Source of the DNA: Varroa destructor
Taxonomy: Eukaryota; Arthropoda; Arachnida; Mesostigmata; Varroidae
DNA length: 64,000 bases
Assembly (NCBI RefSeq): GCF_002443255.2
Contig: NW_019211456.1
Coordinates: 25,289,061-25,353,060, forward strand
Direction of reading: 5' to 3'
Shown here: piece after piece, positions 37,746-50,241 of the stretch
Layout of the letters: each line of letters starts with the position of its first letter
Numbering within the stretch: position 1 is the first letter of the stretch
Notes under the pieces: generated by a model
The model's database searches: none
What the model was told of the DNA's origin: nothing
Seen by the model: the letters and a program-made list of their open reading frames with translations, nothing else
Program-made: the position numbers and the translations under genes

Positions 37746-37765
37746 GAAGGCCTAAATAGGCCTTC
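37746..37765. repeat. 9-bp inverted repeat, 2-base spacer
   Basis: Arms gaaggccta and taggccttc flank aa. This gives a compact GC-containing cruciform in AT-rich intron DNA. Confidence 0.85.
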
Positions 37766-39406
37766 TAACGAAGATCTAGTATATGAGAGCACCTTTAGGT
37801 GGTACTCGTACTTCGAGCGCCTTCCATGCTAAATTAAATTATATCCACGAGTGTTTCAACATAAAAGGTTCCTGCTTTTGAAATTCGGTAGCACTACAGA
37901 TGTGGACAGCACGGATTATTCTTCTGTCGCGAGAAAGTTACAGATATACAATCGACTGTGATCGGTGAGAAGAAATCAGCAATCAGCAAGAAAGCAAATG
38001 TGAGCTTTTTCGCAACGTTCAGAGTCCCAGTCTCACTAATAATCAGAGACATAATAGTGTTTACAATTATAGCAAGTTAGCTGGATTAGACAACAGCGAG
38101 CAAAAAGCACGATGCCAAGGTGCGCGTGCATTTTCGGTCTTTAATTATCGTCGCACTTTGTGCATTTTCCATAACCATTACCATGCGAAAACGTACTTCT
38201 GCATACAACATGTGGTGCCAGTCCCATAACTGCCATGTTGCGCACGTCAGAAACTAAACAGGTGGTGCGCGCTACTTGGGACATCAGCGTGTGTTTGTAT
38301 GTTTACCACTAGCCATCAGTTGGCGGGAAGATTTGAAGTTATCGATCGAAATTACAGCTCAGTGAACACATGCACACAGAAAATAGGGTCCTTAACCGTC
38401 CTTTTTTGACAAATGTCTGTCGGAACTACGTGTACACTGCGACATTGACGTGACCACCAACTCTCTGGAATTTATAGCATTAATTAGATCCTAGACCCGC
38501 AGAAACAACACAGAGACGGGCTGCTTGAGGGGGAGTGTTTAACGCAGTGATTGTCTTTAGGTCGAAAAACTCACAAGTACTAACTGTTCCTCGATAAATG
38601 CTAACAGAAGTCCTTCCTCTGGGTTTTTGTTCTGGTTATTCTATGCGGTGGCACCGGCCACCGTCGCTGCTATCGGTACTGACTGTTTCGAGCGGTAGTT
38701 GAGGTGAGCGGCTGAGCAATTACGCCTGGCTGTTTAACCGTTCTTTAATCGGATATTCAACATTCAGATGCAAACAAACAAACGCACACACGCATATCTA
38801 TATATGTATGTGTGTGTAGATAGGTACACTCAGACAGAGATGCACACATCAATAACGACAAGAAGAGTAATTCTGCCAATTGTCGACGAATTATTCCTGC
38901 ACAGTCCGCTGCCACCATCGTGCTGCTGCCTCCGTGATCATAGTCGTTCGGTTTTTATGGCTGTGACGCTCGAGGTCAAACTGTATCATGTTTAGTTTGC
39001 AGTCTTCCTACTTCTGAGATGACAGGCCACGAGTAATAGCACATCCTTGTATTATATGTCAAATAGTGGAATAGTGGACTATATTCCTACTTCATAAAAG
39101 GCTCGCTATGTCTTAGCGGGTTGTGCATAGTAATACATGTTGCCGTGTTTTCACGCGCTCTGTGCACAGTATGGCGAAGGTCCGTAACATATGATACAGA
39201 CTTCGACATTAGCTACCAATAGGAAGCTGAAGATGTTGGCCGATAGCTGATGAATAAAATGCAGACCTTGTTTTATGTGTGTACACACAAAACAGTGCAT
39301 AATACAACTGTAAACGAGCGACCGAGAGATGCTATTTAGTATGCCGCTAACATTTTGAAATTGCCGCTCTTTATCTATACGCGAAAATCATTATTTGCGC
39401 CCTTAC

Positions 39407-39532
39407 ATTGATCTGCTTCAGGTGATTGTTCTCAGCGAGAAGTTGCAAAAGCTGTTGATGCAGGAAGCCTGATCCGTTACTCGAAAAATTAGACGAACTC
39501 GATGAAGTATTGAGTTGACAGGATGACGCGGA
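39407..39532 (-). CDS. Internal coding exon of a coiled-coil protein gene
   Basis: This is a 42-codon exon read on the minus strand. A pyrimidine-rich tract ending in ttgttacag precedes it and the donor gtaagg follows the final AAT codon, so it enters and leaves in phase 0. Residues 1-22 are serine- and asparagine-rich and probably a flexible linker (SASSCQLNTSSSSSNFSSNG). From residue 23 the sequence becomes helical and leucine-spaced (FLHQQLLQLLAENNHLKQIN), with leucines seven apart. The next exon at 34423 starts in phase 0 with DKLEDQLDEY, so the heptad pattern continues across the junction; this is the strongest argument that both are real and adjacent. Coding exons further upstream are expected to the right, but I could not identify them. 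I do not recognise the protein family. A scaffold or adaptor role is only a guess from the coiled coil. Confidence 0.68.
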
Positions 39533-40967
39533 CTGTAACAACAATAAAGGAACAAATGTTAAACATGATAATGAATATATATTCAATAGGACAAGTATAT
39601 ACGGCAAAATGTAGGACATGTTGTAGCCTGAGGATATTTTCACATGTTTCAGTTGGTTTCCTTCGTCGGCTTTTTCGTAAGAATCGAAGCATGTTCATCA
39701 TCTATCGAGTCCCAATGATGAAGTGTCAGAAGAGATGACGTTGTCCAACTAGCTTTTTTATGTCAGATATGGCGTCTTTTCAACATCGTTACTTGTTTCG
39801 TAGATCCGCGAAAAACTAGCTATGGGCTTAGGTGCTGAACGAAGAAGATCAATGCAGAGATCAGATCACCGATAATCATCGAAATGTGGCAGTTTAAAAG
39901 GTGGAAAAGCCCCCCGCTTTTCATGCCATCTTGCAACCTTTTCGCATCAATTAATACTTATAAAAGGAACAAAAATACCATTTGCAATAATCTGCTGATA
40001 GCACTAAACAGATAAAAGAGAAATCCAATATCGATAAGAGTGCACAAGATAAATTTGAATAAAAGTACAACACGTAAAAATAGAATGAAAGAAATCTTGC
40101 GAAAATCCATTTACCATAGGGATTAATTATAGCGATTTATATGAATATGATCATTATAATAATCGACTGAGCATAACAATGAACAGCAGTTCAATCCTGC
40201 GAGCATCTGCCTGGCATATTTTTTTTGCTTCGTTGCCGGTATCGACAAACAGGATTAGGCGACGTATTCCGCTGTTGTCTTCCTGTCCCTCAGCAGTCTT
40301 CCTATGCATCCATAACTTGTGGGATATGGTTTTATTTGGGGAATAATGGTGTAGATGCATTTGGTGGGAGTAGAATTATTGTTTTGATATCCTGCGTCGT
40401 TTCATGATAATAATTTCGCAGTAAGTTAACACTCTGCGTCTGGCACTTAGATGGCTTGCGGCTAGTTACTTTAGCCAACGAAGTCTCTGACCGCCAGAGA
40501 AACAATTAAGAGTTGTAGCTTGTTGCCTGTATTTTAGGGCACTCAAACGTCTGAGCGGGGCGTGTTAGATGGGGCTACGCTGCTCTGTGCAATGGCTTCA
40601 AAATAAGCAGATTGAATTTCTGGTACGTTTTCTTATGATACTTCGACCAGTTGGCTGCAGCATTAAGTCTAGGACCAAGCGGGGAAAACATTTCATCACT
40701 GACAGGAGCGCAGTGGCGTTACAAACGATAATAGGCCTACTACTGACGGCGGCGACTGCATTACCTTCTTCGTGTATTTCGTGTCTTCGTTCTATCGACT
40801 AGACCTTCGTTTGAGCAAGAAGTAGTTTGGGCATCGCCAGTGTTATTATTGCCATTGTCACTATCTTTATGATTTCAGTAATTGTATAAGATACGCGACG
40901 CTCTTAATGATGAACACGACGACCAGTTGCATTTTTACGATATTACTTGCGCACGAAACAAAGGATG

Positions 40968-40989
40968 TTTTTTTTTATTTTTTTTTTTT
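40968..40989. repeat. T-rich homopolymer tract
   Basis: T9, one A, then T12. If transcribed on the minus strand this would be an A tract. Confidence 0.9.
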
Positions 40990-43900
40990 CAAAAACACTC
41001 ATCGCTTACTTAAACGGCGTCTGACTATTTGCAGCGATCTTGAAAATTTGAACAATCATAACGTCCGCATAAACTGGACGTAGGTTGACATTAATATGTT
41101 ATGCGAACGCAGGCATGAAGCGTAAGATGAACGAAGGAGTTGAAATGGACGGGGGGTGTCACAATCAAGGGGATCAGAATTGAAGAACGTCCATGAAAAA
41201 AAAGTTCGGGCGAGGGAGGTGGTCTGGAATAAAATGGCGCTCTTTGGGAAATCATATCAATCGTGGGTAACTGGTGCTAAAGCTTCTTCGTTCTCAGGCA
41301 ATGATGATACTTGTGCAACAGGAGCGAACAGAAGAAAATTAACGCACCAGGGAACGTGGAACAGTTCCGCTGACAGAAATGATTAATTCATTGTCTGTCG
41401 ACTGCAATTAAAATTATTGACACTATAAATATGATTTCTAATAGGGGAGAAGCGTCAACTTGAAAATTCTGTTCCCCTTATAAATTTTCCTTTGCTGTGC
41501 TCTAGTTGCGACTTATTACAGCGGTAATTACGTTTCTTTCGAAGGAGAATCCGGATCAGCAGGTAGTGGCACAGTTCCGCAGCGGAAGTCGTCCTAGTAA
41601 TATAGCACCTTCCTACTTGATTGTACGAGAACAAAAAATGCATATACAAGAGGACACTGGCCAAATTGGAGGAATGAACAAATCGTCCTTACGTCTTGGT
41701 CCAGTTGGTCTATGGTCTACATCTATGTGGCCTTTATGGTGTTTCCTCACCATCTATTTGTCACCTAGTAATAATAGCATCCCACAAATTATCAAATGTT
41801 AACCATTTGCACTGAAAACATCAATAAAGACTCACAGATAAAGACTTAACGGTGGTTATTGTCGTTAAGTCGCTGGTCTCGAAGTATTTCTTTCAGCTTT
41901 TTAACGCCTTTTGTGAGCAGTTGTATGCGCGTACTTGCCGTTCTGTAGGGCATAGTATTAACACTGGTAACTGTTCTGGTGAAAGAAAATGCAGCTGATA
42001 GCTTCCAAAAAAAGAATGCTCATAACAAACGGCAGCGCAATGCGGCCTCTACCGATCTATGATGCTGTTCGCAGTAATGGGCGTTTATACTTGATGAAAT
42101 ACCGTATACATTCTGCAATGACCTTTTTAATTTTTAATTTTACTACGCTTTCAGCTCATCAAGCAAATATATCCCTTAAAGATCCGCATTGCTCTTAAAC
42201 GCCGGATGCTCGCCGGATAACATTGTACCCGCTAGTAAAAGAAGCACGAATCCCATCCGGGTCATGGATATACCAAGACAACGGTATTGAAGCTAGCCAC
42301 TAATAGAGCTAAACTACAATCGACTGTCGGCGCTATTTTTCTCCCTTTCGTCCTTTAAATTGTTGTCCTTTCTAATTTCTAGACCTTCCAACACTGCCTG
42401 CCGGTCGGCCTGCCGGTTTTCTGGTGACTTTATAGTCAACTGTTGTTAGAATCGAGTAAGTCATCTGGCTAAGTGGACGCTGGTTGAGTTCAAAAAGACG
42501 CGCCACCGGCTGCGATTCGCAAACAACGAACAGTCATGTTGCCATTACTACTGATGCTGCAGTGAGGCACGCCTCGAAACAGGTCACGCTACGAGCAGTA
42601 TTGCGCTGTAACCATGCAATACCGGTTATTGTCCACCAATCGTTAGCTGTTGCTGCAGCTACTGGATCATCATCATCATCATTCCAGCATGTTAAAGGGT
42701 GGGTGCAGACTGCACCCCGTCATAGCTTATCGGAGAACGTATTTGCTTGTTAAGCTTAGGGACATGTTGTGGTCTAGTTCCGAACCTTCGTTTTATGCTG
42801 GAAAACAGGTGTCTAGTGGAATGCCTAACCGTGACACCGTTCACAAACTCAAAACATACAGGGTAAAAGTGGTTGGTTACCTATTGTTGCGTTGCTATGG
42901 TTGATGGCAATGTACCACAGTCTAAACCAGAGTCTAGTCCCTGGCCAACTATTTAACGCGGTGGGTCAGTTATCTGCGTGTGGGTCCGTCCTGGAATCGT
43001 CGACCATTCACATTAATGGTGCCGCCACGCAGCTTGCCGATTGTTAGACGAGCTAATGCAACCTGCTGCTGTTGCAGCCTTCTTAAGCGTCCACTTTTTG
43101 AGTTAAGTCACCACAAAACCTACCAGCGGTCGGCAACGGCACCGGAAAGGGGTGACCGGTCGGACATCAGATGGGCTGCGGAGGTCTCCTTTTCTTTGCC
43201 GATTTCTAACAATTCAGCCCAACACGCCCAACGTTGCTCTAAACATAGCAGTCAGCAGTAGTGGCGGCCATAATAGTCTTTGCTTTAAATAACGTGACTC
43301 TTTACCGTGGTAAAATATCTGCTGCCGCCAAAATCAGTGGGTTGACCGACTATATACATATATGCGTTTATTGCGGTACTAGCTTGGCACTAGAAGGCAA
43401 CTAAAATGCGCGGGGTCTATTGTGGTTCCCTCTGCCCCTCTCGGTCTCGAGGTGGGAGTGGAGCGAGAATTGAGGCAAATACTTTGCAAAGGAATAGCAC
43501 AACAATCATAAGAATATAACGATTAGCAGTGAAACCCATCATCGAGCGCCAGTGAGTTGTCGCTAGAGCAGTGGTGACGATCGCACGTATACATCACGAA
43601 ACAGGGGAAAGAAAAAAAAACTGTTGAGGCTAGACAATACACACGACGTCGGCCGGCCTCCAGCTACTGCTGCGAGCGCGGCCGCTCCGAGACGCTTAGC
43701 GCCGTTTAAGCATACAAAAGCTTTTCTTTTCCATTCCATCACCCTTATCCTTTTGCCACCATCAAGAAAAATCCAGTACTTAGACATATCAACATGTCAG
43801 TCCGTCCTTTTGCAAAAAGTGGTTTTCTTTTCTCATGCTGAAATAATACCATTATGTCGCCCGTTAGAACAATAACTCAGTTAATAACCCATACTGTGTA

Positions 43901-44497
43901 GCCATCATGTGCTCTTGTGGGCGTTGAGTTTAGGTCCACTTGCAACTGTCGACAAGAAGTAATCCTATGAAGCTGATTAGGTATATATGTATATACATCG
44001 GCATATCAATTAGGATAAACTTAGTAGATATTTGTCGTAGCGAACATGTATTTATCCAGTACTACCCGGATCTGACGAAAGCTAGTACCCTCTGACATGT
44101 TCTGGCGATCGACAGTGCTTTCGGAATTCGAGTGAAGATCACCTCTAGACAAACCCCGACCGAGATTATAAGCTTTTTGGATCATACAAGATCGAACATA
44201 TATTCACATGAAACTGTAGAAGAAGCAGCTTTCATCAGAGCATAACGAAAAATCCTCGACAGAAAAATAAAAACACTGGGGACTCTAAGGTTAATCATTG
44301 CCGTCCGAAAGACCATTTTTAATGATTTTTCTCTCTCTATCGCAACTCTGGTGAAAGTCGATGTGAGTGAGCGATCCAAAAACCCCAATTATACGTCATA
44401 TTGCGTAATCGTTAAACAGATGCTCCCTGAGGACAACAAAACCAAGAGATTTGACCAATATCTTTTTGTTATTATTATTTAACCTCCTCATATCTAT

Positions 44498-44597
44498 NNN
44501 NNNNNNNNNNNNNNNNNNNNNNNNNNNNNNNNNNNNNNNNNNNNNNNNNNNNNNNNNNNNNNNNNNNNNNNNNNNNNNNNNNNNNNNNNNNNNNNNN
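44498..44597. other. Assembly gap of 100 N
   Basis: Exactly 100 N is a conventional placeholder for a gap of unknown size. The two flanks share the similar words taacctcctca (44480-44490) and taaccttctca (44600-44610), matching at 10 of 11 bases. Any gene crossing this point cannot be read. Confidence 0.99.
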
Positions 44598-47500
44598 ATT
44601 AACCTTCTCAAGAACGAAGCGGCAGCTTGTCTTCTGACGAGACTTCTTTTGTCATCGAAACAAAAATTGCCCCTCTTACAATCCTGAGAATGAGCTCATT
44701 CTGAGCAGGAATAAATATTCGGGCAAAGTTCATGTTCTAACGGTAATGTCCAGCAGAATTCACGCCACCGTACTTCCTCCAGAAAGGCGAATCCACCACT
44801 AAAGAAGCTTATTAGCATGTCTTACGTTCTCTAGGGCAATCGTGGATAAATAAACTGTGTAGCGAAAGGCCATACGTCCTTCAACAAAATAATGCACCGG
44901 CTCACACAAGCCGTTAGTTCAGGGTTGGCTGATTTGGCTATTTGAAAGTACAAGCATATTCTGGCTTCGTATGACCGCTGGCCAGCCCAGATCTGAACTC
45001 GTTGGATTACTATGCATGTGAGTGAGAGCCCATCAAATTTAGACAAAATAATTTCACTCGCTCACTTACTATATTAACTTCATTTTTGATTATTTGTATA
45101 CACTACTTGTGTATGGGTTGTTATATAAGCGATTGTTATACCAACCTTCTTTTCGTCAGTGATCACGTGATTGGAGGGTAAGATCATCTGCAATAGGAAC
45201 AATACGAGATACGTAACGTTAATGAAATGCGTAGTGAAGATGAAAACAAAAAAATGAAGCGACCTTGTGCGTTTAAGTCACGCGTGTCTGTGTACGGACA
45301 CGAAGATCCTTCTTCTATTTCATGTCATCCATAGCAATCTAACATAACTCTATAATCTATAGTTTTCGCAAATGTATCATCCAGCTTTTTTTAAAGGATG
45401 AATAATACTTTTATACGTATTTAGTGGACTGTATTACACGAGTAGATCACAAAAATCCAAGTAGCTTCTTTTCCCTTTTCCCAGTCAAAGTTTATCTTGA
45501 AAAGGCTCTATGTATGTTCTTTAGTTTAGTGGCAATATTCCATGAAGACACAGTGTACAGCAATAATCTGTATTAAAAATAACAGCTTGTATTGATATTT
45601 ATTATATGTACACCGTTACATCATTTACAGTGTAATATCATTGCTACATTGAAAAGCTACCCACTGTTAAAGAATTAACAGATTTTAATAAACAACAATG
45701 TAAATTAATGAATATATTAGGTTTTTTTTTACTCCTAAAATTTTGGCTTTTGTGACGCTGCGTCGTTCCGCCACAGTTTCCGCAACAGTCCGCCGACTGT
45801 TTAGTGCCCCCGAATATATAGTTTATAATCGCCTATAGTCCACAGATTTTAAGGCGGACGGTACAATTTGCAGGAAGCGCTTAGATGGAAACTCCCATCC
45901 GTCTCAGACATCGTTTTGTCGAGGGTATCATCAAATGACGCCGAAGAATCTTTTCGAAAGAGCGCGCTAGTCCATTGTACATATGTGATTGTCACGTGGG
46001 CGAACCAGGTTTCTATGTCGTCGACCCAACTGCCTTTCGTATTTGTCAATGTGTTATACAGTGTTCTTCTTAACCAACCTGTTTTCACCAAACATTTGCT
46101 GGCCCAGGACTAATGAGCACCAGTCCGCTAAAGCAGACACAGGTACAACGTAACATGCTACAACGAGGTCGTGTCCCTGCGTATTCCTTGTATGGCGACA
46201 ATCGCTCCTTCCTGCGGTCGGCTAAATGTTTCCACCATTTGGTCATTTTCTGATCAACGAACATCAGAAAGAGGCGAAAGGCTTTTCTTTATGATATGAT
46301 CGAAACAGACATCAAAAAAGCGAGACTACACTGGATTTGACGATGTGCATTGAAGCAAAGTCAACGGGAATTAGACAAACCCTGACCCTGTCATCCACGT
46401 CAATGACAACCTTGCCATCAACAGCGTCATCTAATCTCTATCCTTTGCTACTCATAGCAGTAGTTTTTACGCAGTAAACAGGAACCGTGTCACATCTATT
46501 CTCTTGCTATGGCATCAAGCCTCTACCTTAGCATCGTCTCGTTTGCCACCGGCCGTTTTCAATACCGTTGGCGTTGCTATTAGTCTTAGTATGAGTGTCG
46601 AATATCCTTTGTGGGAGTATGTGATAATATTACTGGACCATTACGCGCGAAGCTTCAGCTCGACAAGTCACGCAGGGAACAAGGATCGTTTTAAGTTTGT
46701 CCAAGCTTTTGACTTGTCCGAGTGTGAAAAGAGTCCCTCTTTTTTTTGCTTTGTTCCTTTCTCGTCTATGAATACTACACTCTTTCGGTGCAGTTCCTGT
46801 CGGCAAATCACTGTAGTCGGACTAACGATGGAGTGGATACGATAAAGAAAGAGAACGTGCCAAAACGAAAAAGGAGACCAATATCTTAGCAGCCTGAGGC
46901 TGCTTCAGACGGACTGAAAAATGCATGGATGAGAGACACAGCGGCGTATCAAGCCGACAACATCTGATCGTCAGTTGAACGAATTGCTGTCAACTCCAGC
47001 GCCCGCACGCGATCTCATTATGGTGAGGTCGTTCCGAGGATGATCTCCTTTATTCTCCCGCGATTGTTATCATAGACGTTTTCTATTGATCTTCCGTTCA
47101 CGGCTCGTTTTTCTTGGCGTCAGACATTGGTGGCCGTGGACTCCACGGTCGATTGGTGACGGTCACTACGCTGCCGTCACCTGGAAAATTGCCGTAGCGT
47201 CCTAGAGGAACTCCGTAGCGATGGTGGAAGTAAGAAATGGTACTGGTAGTCGCATTGTCATCGCTGTCTCGTGGGGATATTCCATCAACCCCTCCTTTAA
47301 CGAACACACGTATGCCATTATAAATGATGCGAATTGCAGACAAGTGGCCCAGAAGAACCAGAAAACAAGCCTGATAAAAACACAGAGGCGTACAGGAGGG
47401 CGACTTCTCGTGTGTTTCTGCGTGTATATGTGCGTATGTATGTTTGTGTTTGTCGAATGAAGAAATTTCTCTTTTTGCCTCCATTAAAAAATCTTCCCTA

Positions 47501-48959
47501 ACTGTGTACACGCTCGGATTTTGCTCTTTTAATGATTCTACTCTGTTTGTACGCTTCATAGGCTGTAAATAACGAAGAAACAATTGATACTTTGTGTACC
47601 GATAGTACGAGGTCCACTTAACACATAAGACGCAATGCAATGCCATGTTATGCTATGCGTGTCTATGAATCGCTTATATAATCTGAAAAAGTATTATATC
47701 CTACACTCTGCGTTTATGATTTTCTTTGTAGCTAACTAGTTAACGGCGGAAAAGGGTGTTCCTTCTTTTTCTGTGTTCTGTTGTTTACTATTGGTCGCTC
47801 TCTATTCGTCCTATGTACTGCTGCCTCTAACATTGGTTTGAGCTAACTGGCCCAGTCTACCTATTTCCTTTCCTTTGACCGCGAGGCTTGCCATGATATG
47901 GGAACCGCACAGCATCTGTGTCCAGGCGCTTCCACATCATCCCTCATAGGAAAACAGACTTAATAAATGTGCAGAAGCACACTGACAATGCGCAAATTAT
48001 CAGTCTAATCCGTGTTCCACCCGACAATTACCGGCAAAATTTTTCTGCTACCGGAAAGGGACCCACAGCGGGCCTCGTAGATCGTTTTTTGCTTCTCTAC
48101 TTTCATCAATCTTTCATTTACGCTAGCATACTAACGCTACTAAGTTAGTCTTCGTCGTTCGAGTCGTTTCGCCTCGTTTAGGCGTCTTCATTGCGTTTCC
48201 TCGATACAGAAAACATTTCACTGGCTAAGTGGCAATAACAACCTCATGGACGTGTATATATATAGTGGGCTGCAGATTCCAACGAGTATCGTTTTTAACT
48301 TCTTAGCGTTTCTACCGGCAACAACAATGGGTGGTCAACAGCAAAAAAACGCTAAGCTTTTTGGCCATAGAAACGAATCCTCGTCGGTCGATGGTTACTG
48401 AAGAGGTTACTGAGATAAGGAAAATATTAGGGGAGCAAACGCACCGCACAATTTCGCTAAAATGGTCACGAAACCTACAGTTTTGTTGAATGGCGGGCGT
48501 CATTGAATCAACGAGGTGCAAGTACCGGTGGTTACGGTTGGAACAAACAAAATAGGTTCTAGACACCTCAGCCAATGCAAATATACGGGTGCCTTGACAA
48601 GCTGTGTTGCTATAGAATGGTAATTGACACGCTTTAGTGTTTTTCCTCGTTGTCGATGTCTGCGCTAGCGCGAACGTCGAGGATCGGGCTCAAAGCAGTG
48701 ATAAGTCCGCGGCTAAGAGGGCCGCCACGGCAGAGCGACATGGTAGCGTTGCGCCAAGTTCAACGCACCCATTGGGGATTTTCTTTTGACGTTCTTTGGA
48801 GCGTGGCGACGGCGTGGGAGCTAGGCTACGAATGAAGATACGACTTTTGGAGAAGTTTTGCTGTGGCGACGTGCACGTCGTGTTGACGTTCACGTCATAT
48901 ACCCACAGGGGTTCTTACGTGCAAGATTATAGCGACAGCAACAAACCATAGTAACAGCA

Positions 48960-49131
48960 TTAGCAGCAGCAGCAGCATAAGAACGGCAATAACAAGTGTG
49001 GCATAAGGGACATCATTAATAGGGCAGCCCTCAGAGATGTTTGCCTGGAGATTTCTTCTTCTTTATCTATAATAGCTGGATCTATGTTATTTTCTTGCTC
49101 TGCTCCATCATCTTTACGGGAAGCCGGAGGC
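48960..49131 (-). CDS. Candidate terminal exon with hydrophobic C terminus
   Basis: A strong acceptor (gtgtctttcctcaacag) on the minus strand is followed by a frame that enters needing two bases from the previous exon. The donor at 50027 supplies exactly that (AG plus G makes Arg). The peptide begins PPASRKDDGAEQENNIDPAI, continues IDKEEEISRQTSLRAA, and ends in a hydrophobic run LLMMSLMPHLLLPFL plus five cysteines before TAA. The hydrophobic tail could be a membrane or GPI-signal segment. It is partly built from a TGC/CTG repeat that gives leucine- or cysteine-rich runs in any frame, which weakens the case. The intron to 50027 would be 895 bases. Function is unknown. Confidence 0.27.
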
Positions 49132-50026
49132 CTGTTGAGGAAAGACACTTCATTCAAAAAATACGAAGTCATGCTTGCATGCATCACCCGATAGTAAAGC
49201 TGTCTCGAGATGAAGACAGGGTGAACGAGTTTCTGTAATTATAAAGCAACGATGAACGGCGTCGTTATCGAAATAGCTGCTGTCGCCACAGGGGACGACG
49301 AACAATGATATGTCTTCTAGCACGTCGGGTTGCTGATAGTACGGTTTACACATGAGCGACGTTGCATAATGACGCGCACCGCGTGGGAGAAGGTGCGATG
49401 GCTGAACCAGAATGCCTACTCGATACGCATGTAACAACGGTGACATTTTAGGCAAATGCCAGTGCGTGTCATAGGATATTCACGCTTCCTATGTGCCCCT
49501 CTATGGGAAAAAGCAACAGCAACTTTACCAGGATGAATCGTCAAAAAAAATTTGATTGTCTTCATCGCCTCAGTGTTTAAGTGAAGTTTCATGGATAACA
49601 CAGCGAGTGAGTTACTGAGTTCCTTAGCTTTCTGGCGATAAGATATACGTGTGATACTAGGAGGTTATGATACAGATTTTCTACGAGAAACATTCATGTC
49701 GTACTGATAGTGAGCATGCCTGATCTAGTAAAAGTAGAAGTGAGCAAATACAGATAAAACTATTTACTGCTTTGTTACTATTATTGTTCATGCCACGACG
49801 GAGCTACATAAAGCCCGACGTTCTATATATTAGTGGATTATAACAGGTTTTAGGAATTTTCTATAGCCGTTTCGTTATAGCTTGTAGCATCTGGTCATGT
49901 AAATATGCGATCACTGAACGCTTCATTATTTCAAGCCAATAAAAACGAATTGACCCCCTATATTTTTTTCCTGTTTCCTACCCTTCGTTAAGACTTCGGA
50001 CACACTGATAAAGCTAATCTATTTAC

Positions 50027-50241
50027 CTGAGTACCATACCTGCATTAAATATTAAGCCTGGATCTTGCACGAATCTGTCGTACCCAGTGTTAACTCTAGC
50101 ACTAATTGAATAAGGGCAATTATTAGTAACGTATGTGAAAGGGACGCACTTTGTACACGTACACTGTCTCGCGCAGTAAACAATAACGTTATCTTTGCCG
50201 GAGGGAATTTTGAGATTTTCAGATCTCTCGCGAACATTACG
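50027..50241 (-). CDS. Candidate exon encoding a cysteine-rich segment
   Basis: On the minus strand this stretch is open throughout and ends CTC AG with the donor gtaaat, leaving phase 2. The chosen 5' edge follows a T-rich stretch ending in cattgag; an alternative acceptor 17 bases further in (ending gcgagag) is equally possible. The predicted peptide has a hydrophilic start (NVRERSENLKIPSGKDN), then closely spaced cysteines (VIVYCARQCTCTKCVPFTYV, NNCPY), then GYDRFVQDPGLIFNAGMVL. Such cysteine spacing would suit an extracellular domain, but I recognise no family. It joins in phase to the frame at 48960-49131. A second minus-strand frame overlaps most of it, so chance openness cannot be excluded. 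Confidence 0.27.

Larger units (their letters stand above)
34424..39406 (-). other. Predicted 5-kb intron of the coiled-coil gene
   Basis: This stretch runs from the gtaagg donor to the tgtttag acceptor on the minus strand. It is AT-rich and holds several local structures annotated separately: inverted repeats at 34754, 36024, 36087 and 37746, a G14 tract at 35145 and a short AT microsatellite at 36663. It also holds a 59-nt exon-like unit on the minus strand (35079-35137) and a 25-nt exon-like unit on the plus strand (35921-35945). Both strands are open for over 80 codons around 37160-37500. Nothing else in it looks like a gene. Confidence 0.6.
39533..48959. other. No supported gene; contains the assembly gap
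   Basis: This should include intron or upstream exons of the coiled-coil gene, but none with a phase-0 donor was convincing. 42.5-43.7 kb is GC-richer with CAG-type words. 45.8-46.1 kb is open on both strands at once. 47.4 kb has a degenerate TG-rich run. Confidence 0.45.

Noticed and set aside
45849..46113. Open frames of about 80 codons on both strands
   Set aside because: Neither has splice boundaries or a recognisable domain. Both look moderately protein-like, which cannot be true of both, and neither is needed to explain the sequence.
47098..47646. Longest open frame in the window (182 codons, minus strand)
   Set aside because: No in-frame context, domain or splice boundaries. The middle (KHKHTYAHIHAETHEK) is a translated TG-rich repeat, and one frame of this length is not surprising by chance.
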